A stretch of 64,000 nt of DNA from Piezodorus guildinii (taxonomy: Eukaryota; Arthropoda; Insecta; Hemiptera; Pentatomidae). The position numbers and the translations under genes were made by a program. The notes beneath the pieces are model-generated. The model had not been told where the DNA came from, did no database searches, and was given only the letters and a program-made list of their open reading frames with translations. Below are positions 52,539-62,600 of this stretch, in pieces (the stretch's first letter is position 1; every line of letters starts with the position of its first letter). The DNA lies in NCBI GenBank assembly GCA_023052935.1, contig CM041297.1, positions 3,710,280 to 3,774,279 of the forward strand, written 5' to 3'.

Positions 52539-54785
52539 GTGGAAAAAAAAAATGTTCAATTAGTTTTATATTATAATTATTATTTATATAATATTTGTAA
52601 AGAATATTTTGTTAAGGCGCGCTATTATATATGGAAACTTGCACCCACTTTCAGACACCATGCTAACCCATCATACACATCAACACCAGACCTACTACTC
52701 ACACAACAGGCACACAGATTCACAAACTGCACAACAGTTGACTTCAGTGACAACGACCACATCCCTGTACTATATCAACTAGGACATGACTCAACAAGAA
52801 CACGACATACAGACCTAAAATATGACTTTCAGAACGCAGACTGGAAATTATACAAAAACACTGTTCACAGCAACACACCGACCATCACACCACTCAATAA
52901 CATCGACGACATAAACAATGCCATTGATACATTACAAAACACCATCAAAGACGCAGCTAGAGACGCCATACCCACTTTCCACCCAACACCCATACACTTA
53001 AGAAAACCGCCAGAACACATACTACAACTCATAAAACAACGAAACAACATTAAAAACTGCTGGTACAGAACAAAAGACCCCACTTACAAACCCATTGTAA
53101 ACAGCCTCACTAGACAAGTAAACACACTCATGTCGCAGTGGAAAACATCAATATGGCATGATCAATTACGCCGTACCCACTATGACCCGAAAAACTTCTG
53201 GAGACTTGTCAGAAGCCACAACACAAAATCAAAAGTGGTGAAAATTACCCGAGGCGACGAGCTTCTCACACCCGCAGATCAGGCCACCATTCTAGCACAG
53301 TATTATGTTGACAGAGACAAAGCACGCACTGACAGCACATACGAACACAACCCCACGACAATCAATACACAAACCCCCCTCTACTCCACGTATAAACAAC
53401 TGACTGCAATATTGAGAAGAACAAAGGGAAACAAATCAACAGGACAGGATAACATTCCATATGTCCTACTCAAACAACTCCCGAGAAAGGCCCACATGTT
53501 TCTCCTAAATATTTTCAACTCATGCTCTCGCCTCAGATACTTCCCAAAACAGTGGAAACATGCTATAATAGTTCCACTCCTAAAACCCAAAAAACGAGGA
53601 AAGGTCCCGGAAGAATACCGGCCCATCAGCCTCCTCAACCATATCTCAAAAATATATGAGAAACTAATACTCATACACATCCGAAAACACTGCGACGCAC
53701 ACGACGTAATACCCCCAGAACAAACTGGGTTTCACCGCGGAGTCAGCTGCTACCATCACGTTGCTAAACTACAGCATGATACAGCCAACAACCTTAGACA
53801 AAACCGTGCCACAGCCATGATATCACTCGATTGCACACAGGCGTTCGATTCTGTATCCCACACCACCCTTATTGACACACTAAGGCTTCACCGATTTCCG
53901 GACCAACTGGTCGACTTAATAGGATCATACATCAGTGGGCGGACTTTTTCAGTCCGTGTGAACACTGAATTGTCTACCCAACGCAAAGTAACATGCGGCG
54001 TCCCACAGGGCTCGGTCCTTGCGCCTACACTATTCAACATATATACAGCCCAAATAGTAGGGCAAAAAATCGACAGAGTACAAGTCGCCGCATATGCTGA
54101 TGACATTGCCATATACACGGCCAGCATGAATGCGGATAAAGCAATGCGCAGGGCCCAAAATGCAGCTCAACTAATCACAAACCAACTGAACGACATAAAC
54201 ATTAAAATAAACACTAACAAAACGGATGCAATTACTTTCTCATACATGAAAACACTTAAACACCAACCCAAACTAAACGGAGAAACTATACAAACCAAGA
54301 AACGACTCACATACTTAGGAATGACACTAGAGTCACATCTATCATTCACAGCACACATTTCAAACAGAATACGAATTGTACGAGCGACAGCAGCACAATT
54401 AAATCACCTATTATACTCACCAGGGCTGTCACTAAGACTTAAACTACTTATATACAAATCAATCCTCAGACCCGCACTCCTTCACGGAGCACCTCTCCTA
54501 CATTACCTATATCCCACAGCCCTGAAGTCACTTCAATCAACCCAAAACAACATATTACAAAAAATCACAAAACATACAACTCTCGAAAGACGGAGCATGG
54601 ACCACATACACGAGACTTTAAACTTAGAAACAATACAAACACACATATCACGACGACATATAAAATTCTATGACAACATACAAGCGACATACAACCCGCT
54701 TTTCCAATCCATCACTCCTTCCAAGATCCCAGAGAGATGGCAGGGTCGTAAAGGTCCTGTCAATCCAATATACATCATTAAGTAG
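52539..54785 (+). CDS. LINE-G reverse transcriptase, intact frame
   Basis: 748 codons. The first ~27 residues (MEKKNVQLVLYYNYYLYN...) come from LINE-F 3' UTR sequence. LINE-G proper begins near LAPTFRHHANPS and SDNDHIPVLYQLGH (end of the endonuclease domain). RT landmarks: KSTGQDNIPYVLLKQLP, EEYRPISLLNHISKIYEKL (about residue 358), ISLDCTQAFDSVSH (catalytic Asp, about 430), CGVPQGSVLAPTLFNIYTAQ (about 486), VAAYADDIAIY (catalytic DD, about 519), LTYLGMTLESHLSF. It ends KGPVNPIYIIK. Codon use is AC-rich, unlike the other LINEs here. All catalytic residues are present. Without the endonuclease it could not retrotranspose by itself. Confidence 0.9.
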   Translation: MEKKNVQLVLYYNYYLYNICKEYFVKARYYIWKLAPTFRHHANPSYTSTPDLLLTQQAHRFTNCTTVDFSDNDHIPVLYQLGHDSTRTRHTDLKYDFQNADWKLYKNTVHSNTPTITPLNNIDDINNAIDTLQNTIKDAARDAIPTFHPTPIHLRKPPEHILQLIKQRNNIKNCWYRTKDPTYKPIVNSLTRQVNTLMSQWKTSIWHDQLRRTHYDPKNFWRLVRSHNTKSKVVKITRGDELLTPADQATILAQYYVDRDKARTDSTYEHNPTTINTQTPLYSTYKQLTAILRRTKGNKSTGQDNIPYVLLKQLPRKAHMFLLNIFNSCSRLRYFPKQWKHAIIVPLLKPKKRGKVPEEYRPISLLNHISKIYEKLILIHIRKHCDAHDVIPPEQTGFHRGVSCYHHVAKLQHDTANNLRQNRATAMISLDCTQAFDSVSHTTLIDTLRLHRFPDQLVDLIGSYISGRTFSVRVNTELSTQRKVTCGVPQGSVLAPTLFNIYTAQIVGQKIDRVQVAAYADDIAIYTASMNADKAMRRAQNAAQLITNQLNDINIKINTNKTDAITFSYMKTLKHQPKLNGETIQTKKRLTYLGMTLESHLSFTAHISNRIRIVRATAAQLNHLLYSPGLSLRLKLLIYKSILRPALLHGAPLLHYLYPTALKSLQSTQNNILQKITKHTTLERRSMDHIHETLNLETIQTHISRRHIKFYDNIQATYNPLFQSITPSKIPERWQGRKGPVNPIYIIK

Positions 54786-55179
54786 CATACTACTTAATAA
54801 TCCCCCCCCCCACACCCAATGTCCCTTTCCTTCCTTCCTTTTCCCATATCTTCTACATTACCCAACCCCACCCCCCACCTCTCTATGTCTAATAAATTTC
54901 TTTTCAGGTACACTTTAATCTTTTGTTATGTTTTAGTTCAAAGTTTTTTTCTTCAATTTAGCTTTATATAACTATATACCAGATAAACAACAAGCGGAGG
55001 CCCCTCACTTTCAAAGTATATCAACACCCCGAACAGGGAGTATATTTTATAACTAATAAATTAATAAGCCTTCAAATACCGGTAGGTAGAAAAAGGTATT
55101 GTAAGTAAACTCAAATTTTAATGTATATTACCATTATTATTTTTATATAAATTCTATGTTTTTTCTGTTTGAGGGATTG

Positions 55180-55253
<74 letters not shown>
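52618..55253 (+). mobile_element. LINE-G, Jockey-type, 5'-truncated, with long A tail
   Basis: 2.6-kb LINE whose truncation lies in the endonuclease domain. It has an intact RT frame, a C-rich/polypyrimidine 3' UTR (54786-54900, AATAAA at 54891) and a homopolymer of about 73 A at 55181-55253. The long pure tail and undamaged frame suggest a young insertion. Confidence 0.82.
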
Positions 55254-55254
<1 letters not shown>

Positions 55255-55659
55255 AGTTTTTCGGATCACTAATTTAGTATCTTCCTAGATCGGATTAACT
55301 CTGCCTTTGTAACATAATGTGGTCTGTCATTATTTAACATCCTTCATCTACCTTCCTCCTGCTTCCTTCCTATCCTCCTCATAGGATGGGGTGCAAGGCT
55401 TCTGTGCACCTTTGAGGGCTCCTTGACACTACTATCGTGCTACTATCACGCAGGGTGAATTCTCTCTTCTTAACTAACACTACTGTCGTGTTACTACCAC
55501 GCAGGGTGAAACCTATCCTAACCTGTCCCCTCTGGAAAGATGCGGGCTCGCCCCATACCTGGCAGAGTAACCTCTATCCTGGCGCTGCGGTACGTGCTTC
55601 TTCCATGGCGAGCGACATCTCCGTCTATATCTCTTCCTTGCATGAATACGCAACTGTGA
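55254..55659. other. Unassigned stretch with short imperfect duplication
   Basis: Moderately GC-rich. A ~30-bp motif (ACTATCACGCAGGGTGAA / ACTACCACGCAGGGTGAA) occurs twice at about 55430-55510. No recognised family. Confidence 0.35.
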
Positions 55660-55965
55660 ACCCTTTCTTGTCCAATATACCAACCATACCTCGACACTAA
55701 GCTGGCAAAGAATTCTCCGCTATTAGCCGGTTCATCTCGAGAAATAGATTTTGTAAATGATAATGTTACTCTACTAAATCCATTTGATGAGGCGAACCTT
55801 GCAAATCCTGAGGAGTTTCGGTTGGTAAAGGTTTGGCGGAAAAGAAATAAGGGAATGCTAAACGTTTCTGCCACATCGAAAGCTCCAATAACAAAGGCGG
55901 TGGCGGATATTGTGAAATCTCTGCCATTGAAGCCAGCGGTACGTGAGGAGGCTAAGAGAAATTAA
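55660..55965 (+). CDS. Open frame without start, unknown (possible ORF1 relic)
   Basis: 101 codons open between a TGA (55657-55659) and a TAA (55963-55965). It has no suitable Met near its beginning. It contains YQPYLDTKLAKNSPLLAGSS, EIDFVNDNVTLLNPFDEANL and SKAPITKAVADIVKSLPLKP. It is charged and hydrophilic, with better codon balance than random sequence. I recognise no domain. A relic of a LINE ORF1 or other transposon gene is plausible but unproven. Confidence 0.35.
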   Translation, partial: TLSCPIYQPYLDTKLAKNSPLLAGSSREIDFVNDNVTLLNPFDEANLANPEEFRLVKVWRKRNKGMLNVSATSKAPITKAVADIVKSLPLKPAVREEAKRN

Positions 55966-55974
55966 CCATGTCAT

Positions 55975-56289
55975 TTTATTAGTATTGCTAAAAAACGGCT
56001 AAATATACAAGTTGAACGAATTTTATAACCAACTAGAGGAGAAAAGAGGGAAATATATTTTTAGGTAATTTATTTTTTTCCAAACCTAAGAACATTAATA
56101 TGTGTATAGTATATCATAGGAAAGCTGACAATTTCAGCAAAAAATATTATCTTGGTTACAAAGTTGTAAAAGATAATGCAAATTGACTAATAGGACGTAT
56201 ACTTCTGTGATTATTTTATATAAAAATTTTATATTGTTAAATTATTTATTTTAAAACATATGTTTTCAAAGAAACTCATTATAATTCTT
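55975..56289 (-). repeat. Repeat X, minus copy, part 1
   Basis: ATTAGTATTGCTAAAAAACG onward matches the X body in reverse. Interrupted by an RTE-like LINE; the X start reappears at about 57140-57190 (GGTAAGTGAAAGTCGTGTGT). Confidence 0.75.
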
Positions 56290-57115
56290 TGACATAATTT
56301 CAACTCTACTTCTTCTTCTTCTTTGACTTCCTCTTCGTGCCATAACTAGCGTCGAGGAGCCTCTGTCCAATGCAGCCACGCCTCTCGGTCCCTACTAACC
56401 AGCTTCATTTCTTGGAGTGTTTTGCCTCTCTTCTCTCCAATCCGTTGAATGTACTCCTAAAAGGAAATTCTGGGACGGCCTCTCGGCCTCCTCCAAGGGT
56501 CGAGCTTCCAGAACTTTTCGTGGCACTCTCTCCTCCTCCATCCGACAAACGTGACCACTTCAATTGTCGGTTCTCCAACAGTGCTTTGAGTTCTGGCACC
56601 TCTAGATGTTCTTTAATGCGCTCATTTCTGACGCGGTCCCTTCTGGTCTTTCCAGCAGCTCTCCGCAGGAACTTCATCTCGGCTGCTGTCACTCGGCTAA
56701 CTTGCTTGTCCAGCATGATCCAGCTTTCGCTTCCATACGTGAGGGCACAGACATGTAAATGTGTCTTTTTGTTTCCTTGCCAACTTCCCTGTGCCCAACT
56801 ATGCTGCAGCAGATAGGGTAATAGACCTGGTTGGCTTTGGATATCCTATTTGCTACTTCTGGGTCAATCTTTCCTGTGTTGCTGATAATTGCCCCCAAAT
56901 AGGTGAACGCTTGCACAACTTCTAGTACCTCCCCATTTCAGATCAGCTCGACATCCTCACGTTCCTCCCTTGATATGATCAGGACTTTGCTTTTCTTCGT
57001 ATTGATCACCATACCTTTGCGGAGGAGTTCTTCCTGCCATTCTATGAGGGCCTCTTGCAGCTTGTTTTTTGAGTTCGCAATCAGTCTGATGACATCAGCA
57101 TATCAGCAAATCTAT
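56290..57115 (-). pseudogene. RTE-like LINE, RT end and tail, decayed
   Basis: The minus strand starts at a damaged YADD block (YAD.VIRLIANSKNKLQEAL). It then reads LLRKGMVINTKKSKVLIISR, EVVQAFTYLGAIISNTGKID, KANQVYYPICCSIVGHREVG, and in another frame LDKQVSRVTAAEMKFLRRAA, GKTRRDRVRNERIKEHLEVP and RQLKWSRL. A stop in ELI(stop)NGEV and at least two frameshifts are present. A GAA-type microsatellite tail lies at about 56300-56320. Inserted in a minus repeat X. Confidence 0.85.
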
Positions 57116-57124
57116 TTCATGGGT

Positions 57125-57192
57125 CATAAATTAATTTTATCAACCATGGTAAGTGAAAGTCGTGTGTTGCGCGCACCAGATTTTTTTATTCT
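57125..57192 (-). repeat. Repeat X, minus copy, part 2
   Basis: Start motif in reverse: GGTAAGTGAAAGTCGTGTGT then GCGCGCACCAGA. Confidence 0.75.
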
Positions 57193-57496
57193 ATGTTATC
57201 GTAAAAGGACAGAAAATGACTGTAAAATACTTGGGATCTCAACTAACTTGAATAGTTGAAAAGGAATATCAACCTTTCCAATATGGTTAGAATAGTGCCA
57301 TTTATCCAACTGCACATCCGTCCTGTTTGCACTAAATATGATAAGAAAGGAAAAAAAAAAATTTAAAACCTTCTATTCTTGTAAATATACAAGGTGTTTC
57401 GTAATTGTTTTAGTTATGTGTTTACTAACATAAAATAAACATGAAAAAATAATATTAACATGTATCTCAAACTCATTTATTTGGTTGTGTCAATCA

Positions 57497-57656
57497 ATTA
57501 ATGAGGATCGCCTTTTGTGTTAGGATGGTAAGAGGATGTAAGTAATTAGCGTCCTCTCACAAATGGCTATTAACTTACCTTAATTGCTGAGGGTAAGGGG
57601 AAGTGTTATGGCTATCGCTACGAGCTTAGCACTTCCATATCGATAAATACCTGATA
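57497..57656. repeat. Repeat Z, mariner-adjacent copy 2
   Basis: Near-identical to 27393-27549, again directly next to a mariner end. Confidence 0.8.
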
Positions 57657-58488
57657 CTGGGTTTTGTCACATGAAATGTCCGTTTTCAAGGTAAAGGATT
57701 TTTATTAAAAATACGATATGAAAATATCTTTTTCTACACATTTTTCCCAACGTGACACCGACTTTTTTAACCCCGAACTGAAAAACTGTGAGCTTTGAAA
57801 TGAAACAAAATCTGAAAACGCACTTTTCACTTGATCATCATTTTCAAAGCGTTTTCCTTTGACGAAGTTGTCTAAATTCCTGAACAGGTGGTAATCTGTT
57901 GGAGACAAGTCGGGGGAATATGGTGGGTCCGGAAGAACTTCGTAGCCCAGTTCTCTAAATTTTTGCACGGTATGTTTTGAAACATGGGGTCTTGCTGACG
58001 CTTAGTGAGATCATGAGGTACCTATGTATCGAGCTTTTTTACTTTCCCAATACACTTCAAATGTCTGAAAACGGTAGATGTACTTGCATTTAGTTGTGCT
58101 GAGAGTCCTTTAACTGTTTGGTAGGGGTTTCCTTCTACTGTATGTTTGAGGACATCGTTGTCTATTACGGACGGAGGTCTTCCTCGGAGCAAGTTTTCCA
58201 AGTCGGTATCCCCAGCTGAAAACTTAGAAAACCAACGGCCTGAATGGCCGAGTTTAAACTCGTACAAAAATATTACTCGAAAATCGCGTGTTTTCATGTT
58301 CATATTTGGAGGTATACTAAAAAGTGGGTAATTGATTGGAAAGCTAATGTTTATAATACAAAGGTAGAGTATTAGTAACTGTTTACTTTAAATATGTAAA
58401 CATTCGGAAGAAAACAACAGAGACCTGCAAAATCCTTTATGTATTTCAGAAACTATAAAAAACAGACATTTCATGTGAAACAACCCAA
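57657..58488 (-). mobile_element. Mariner element E, internally deleted
   Basis: Terminal repeats CTGGGTTTTGTCACATGAAA and its partner ending CAACCCAA lie inside TA (57655-57656, 58489-58490). The transposase on the minus strand keeps MKTRDFRVIFLYEFKLGHSG, the HTH part (VKGLSAQLNASTSTVFRHL) and the C-terminal HPDPPYSPDLSPTDYHLF-like block. The catalytic middle is deleted and the frames are shifted. Confidence 0.85.
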
Positions 58489-59190
58489 TATTAAACAGAT
58501 ATCAAAAGTTAAAGATTTATTATTTATTTACTACATTAAGACTGACTGTACAAAGTTTCAATACTAAATAACAAGTTTTAATCACCTGCTAAATAAATGA
58601 ACGATAAGCAATGACAGTAGTAGCTCATCTATTTGTCTAGTTATGTGTATTTTAGTGTATCATCGCTGTATACATAAATTTATACACATATAATAAACAT
58701 AAATTTATTCATTTTTGCTGTTCTTCGGTCAAGAACTTTTTCACGATATCTTCAAACAGCAGCAGCACTGTTTCTATGTGCCTCGCCATAAGTTAAAATC
58801 ATGTCTGTTTGTTCTGCAAAAGTGAATAAATTCATGGTGTTTCCTATGATAATCATAAATTGAACTGTGTCAAAGGATTCACTCACACTAAAACACACAG
58901 AACTAGATAAATGATGATAATTACAGCGATGATATACTAAAACACACTGAACTAGAGCAACTACTGTCATTGCTTATCATTCATTTTTTATCAAGTGATT
59001 AAAACCTGTTGTTTAGTATTAAACACATTAAAATTTATAGTCTTAATGTAGTAAAAAAATAATAAATCTTTAACCTTTAATAACTGTTTAATAAATGAGT
59101 TTGAGATATATGGTAATATGAACTTTTTTGTTCGTTTTGTGTTAGTGAACATATACCTAAAATAGTGGCGAGCAATTACAAACCACCCGG

Positions 59191-59638
59191 TATAATAATA
59201 ACTTCTACTGCAAAATTTGCACCTGTCAGCAGTATTGTGACAACCAGTAAATAGGATTAAATAATAAACGAAATAATGACATATCAGGCATAAGAAAGGA
59301 CAGTACCCAGCAGGACGTCTTCTCGTCAGGTTTTTTTGTGTATGGTGTCCAGCATTTTTTACATAATTAAAGACCATTTATGTTGTATAAGACTGATACT
59401 GAGCCTATCGGTATTTGATAAGGGCTAATTGGAGGGTTCATAGCTTTAGTTAGCTGAGCGAGGTCTTGGAGAAGGCTTAAAAGTACAGTCTAAGATTATT
59501 CAACCATTTTACTATTTCGACGATTAAAAAAAAAAAAAAAACACTAAAAAGGAAAATAATACTTCAAATTCGTCTTCAAGGCATTTATATATTATAATAC
59601 ATATTAAAATATTGTTTTATTATCGTTACAAACTTGTA
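59191..59638. other. Downstream region of gene 4
   Basis: AT-rich, with an A-run at 59525-59540. The AATAAA of gene 4 lies at 59621-59616 (minus). No other feature seen. Confidence 0.4.
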
Positions 59639-60621
59639 TTATGGCAATAGGAACTTGTTCTGGTCCAACAAATATCCTTCAAATTCACTTTTCATCGGGC
59701 TGCGCTTCATGCACATAGAAAAGTATATCTGAAATAAAATAAAATATATTGAAACTTTTAAAATATTAAAATGAAATATTGTAGTTATACATTGTCGTAT
59801 TTATATATAGTTTTAAATTTCTATAGTGTGTGATGATGAACTGGGAAGTGGCCGGTTACATAAGGTCCATTCCCTGCTGGCTTAGGGACTAAGCCAGGAC
59901 ATGAGCAGTCCTCTTATTTTGATCCAACAGATCTCAAATGGAATAAAAAAAGTGTACTGCGCATGACCTACCTTATCCCTAAGCTAGAAAGAAACATTTA
60001 TATATTGTTATTTAATCATTTAATGTTACTATGGCTAATCAAACGATGCTCCAGTTGGAGTCCTAAATTTGCCTATCCAGATTTAATTAGGATAGAGAGC
60101 TTTAAGTAGTACCTGAAATCGCACAGGCTCTGAACCACCTTTTTACACTCTATCCGAATATCGCCATAACTAAGGTATTTTTACTCCCACTAAAAAATGT
60201 TAGGGCTCCTGCAGCTTTGAACCTAGAACCTTGGGCATAGAACGCTGTTATGCTAGCCACTACACTACAGGTAACCCCCACATGTTGTTTTTTATTGGGG
60301 AAGGCATAAAAGCACCTCAACTAATCCTTTTTTTGGATAAGTAAACATTATTGACCAAGTAAACATGATTTTATTAACATAGAGAGGATTAAATTGAAAT
60401 ACTGAAAAACGCAAGGACTTATTTCACAAACCAATAGTTCTCCTTACCGGTGGAAGCGGACGGCCGAGCTGCTCCTGCGTTCTCAAGACTCTGCACTCGT
60501 CGTAGACCACTGAGGTCTTCCCCTGGGCCCCGTTGGTCCAGCCCTTGGAGTACTGGTAGGACTGCGCCAGGGTCGAAGTCACCAGGATGAAGAGCATCAG
60601 GGCCTTCAGTCGGAGCCACAT
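59639..60621 (-). CDS. Crz-like: Corazonin-like precursor, C-terminally extended (gene 4)
   Basis: Exon 1 is 60621-60448 (58 codons) and exon 2 is 59728-59639 (29 codons plus TAA), phase 0, over a 719-bp intron (CCG|GTAAGG ... TTTCAG|ATA). The 87-residue precursor has a signal peptide 1-19 (MWLRLKALMLFILVTSTLA), close in pattern to genes 1 and 2. It then reads QSYQYSKGWTNGAQGK. The N-terminal Gln can form pyroglutamate. Corazonin positions 2, 3 and 7 are changed (S, Y, K). The usual Gly-Lys-Arg is replaced by Gly-Ala-Gln-Gly-Lys, so the natural amidation point moves three residues on. Cys43 and Cys64 match the cysteine pair of the other genes. An acceptor (GGTCAG|AATCAGA) lies 22 bases before the ATG. 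AATAAA is 18 bases past the stop. A SINE-1 sits in the intron. Confidence 0.86.
60022..60283 (-). repeat. SINE-1 in gene 4 intron
   Basis: Minus-oriented copy from TTTAATGTTACTATGGCTAA to the head TGCTAGCCACTACACTACAG. It has the same orientation as the host gene. Confidence 0.85.
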
Positions 60622-60699
60622 CTTCCTCAGTGCTCGTCTGATTCTGACCAAAGTGAACGAAAAAAAGGTTCATATTAAAGACATGAAAATAAATACATT

Positions 60700-61248
60700 C
60701 AACAGTAAAATCCTAAAGATGGCAGACCTAAAAAGCAATGTTGGATACCGGGTTTTTTTGGAAAGGGGGACTTTTGCTTTATGACGAAGCATTTTCTTAG
60801 GTATAATGATCATATTCAGATACTTTCAAGCAAAGAAATATTTTTAAAATACTTACAAATTATATTAGTGCCAAGGGAATTAAGATATTTATTATATTAA
60901 CTTTATATATAGCAACAGTTAAGTTCTAAGAAATAATTTGTTCTACCATGTCTTTTATCATTTCGTTTGTAGATGATTTTAATTAATGTTTAATATTGAA
61001 ATACCGATATTATAAATATCGATATTTTAGAGCCGATACCATTCGGTATCGATAGCTTTTACATGTATTTACATCTATGTCTATATCGATATTTTACTTT
61101 ATGGCTCACCCGTAGTAGACAATTTTACACGGAAATCTCTGAGCGTGCGCCATTCTAGGGCCAGTGACGTAGCATGTTGGTGACGCTCGAAAAGATTAAC
61201 GCGTTCAAGCAGATTTTTACTTTTTAAAGTTTAAGTTTACACTTAAAA
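60700..61248. other. Unassigned stretch upstream of gene 4
   Basis: AT-rich with short CGATATT/AATATCG inverted strings at 61000-61100. No gene recognised. A promoter or non-coding exon of gene 4 may lie here but is not visible. Confidence 0.35.
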
Positions 61249-62132
61249 AAAGTCTGGTGCGCGCAACACACGACTTTCACTTACCTCCGATATTTATATC
61301 AATTTAAGAATTTTTAAACAAATTTAGAAACGAAATAAATTGTTAAAGAATTATTTACATTGTATTTTAATAGAAACGTGCGTTTTGTAAAATAATCTAT
61401 TATATTATTATCTACGACAATCAGTTTGTTGTTGTTTTATCGGCTTTTCATCACTCTCCGTTCACTTTTACCATAGTATGTATAAGATAATATTTTTTCT
61501 AAAATCTTTAGCGTTACAACGGTAACACATGTAATTCTTCTTAACTTAAAAAAATAAAAATTGCATTAAAAAGATATTTTTGCAGTTATCTGGTTAAGTT
61601 GGGTATCGAATTCGTTCAACTGATATATTAACCTATCTTTCATCAGTGGTAACATAGTTATTTTTTTTAGTATCTACAAAATTAAAGGTACTTTAGAAAA
61701 AGAAAATTTAAAATATCACCATTTATGTCCTGTCAGACTATTTCAATCAGAATGAAACCTACATCATATCAAAGCCCATCAAATGTTACATCGATACAGC
61801 GAGTTTAATCAAAATTGTTAGAGCCGTTTTTGAGAAAATTCTAAAAAGGTGCAAAATGCGTGGTATAAAGTGGCTCTTCTGGTCAGCTGATTTTGATGAA
61901 AAAGTTTCTGTAACATCTCGGGCGAATTTTATGAATATATGAAATTTCTGTTTTAAATGACTTTTCGTTTTCATGCTGGACTTACCACACACACACACAT
62001 TTTTTTGCGGGACTTGGTCATTTGGGCTCAGGGGACCCTATAACGTGTATTTCTGTTGAAAACTAGAATTAGAAAATTTTCGCGATCGCAATACTATCCC
62101 TTACTATATACTTCATATATAGGTAAGTGAAA
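61249..62132 (+). repeat. Repeat X, most complete copy
   Basis: About 884 bp from TCTGGTGCGCGCAACACACG to TATAGGTAAGTGAAAGTA without interruption. A useful reference copy. No ORF over 70 codons of any character. Confidence 0.88.
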
Positions 62133-62339
62133 GTAAAAAATAAACGAAAGAAAGAAATACAATAAAGGAAAGAATGAAAAATACAGCAACAAAATAAACG
62201 AACATCTTGAACACACGCACTATGTACAATATTTACAGTTTACGGGAGCTTTTTGGGATCTTTTGTTTTAAGGGGGAGCTTTGTTTTGGTGAGAAAAGAA
62301 GGAAGTCATATACCTGGAAAGAAAAGTTCCCAATTAAGT

Positions 62340-62600
62340 GGGCATAATTGAATGACGATTATCGGATCATTCGATTATTACAATCATTCGAATTTATCGA
62401 TTATCGGATTAATCGGTGTGGATAAGCGAATGATCATTCGAACTGATTTGTTTAAAGATACTCGAGGAATTATAAGGAGCTCGGATAATCGAACGACCTT
62501 TTTTCTTTTTTTTTCATACAAATCATTAGATCATTCGATTATGAAATCATTCGATTATTTAAATCATCGAAGTCCGATCATTCGATTATGCCCACCCCTA
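62340..62600. repeat. ATCATTCGATTAT-rich region
   Basis: Many scattered, partly overlapping copies of TCATTCGATTAT, GATTATCGGAT and the complement CGAATGATC. This gives irregular inverted and direct repeats over 260 bp. Open frames here are incidental. Confidence 0.65.

Larger units (their letters stand above)
57385..59190. repeat. Foldback element hosting repeat Z and a mariner
   Basis: Outer arms 57390-57490 and 59085-59190 are inverted complements (TATCTCAAACTCATTTATT against its complement). A second inverted pair, 58505-58680 and 58900-59085, lies within (AAAGATTTATTATTTATTTA, GATAAGCAATGACAGTAGT). No ORF. Repeat Z plus mariner E interrupt it between 57493 and about 58490. Confidence 0.7.

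Noticed and set aside
55518..55874. 118-codon minus ORF
   Set aside because: The opposite strand carries a better-balanced open frame (55660-55965). This one has no recognisable feature.
59141..59377. Minus ORF 58991-59377 as a membrane protein
   Set aside because: The apparent hydrophobic pattern comes from AT-rich sequence in and beside the foldback arm; no start context or homology.
60448..60651. Longer gene 4 N-terminus beginning upstream of 60621
   Set aside because: The upstream start would be a TTG. The ATG at 60621 aligns with the starts of genes 1 and 2 and gives a proper signal peptide, with a splice acceptor between.
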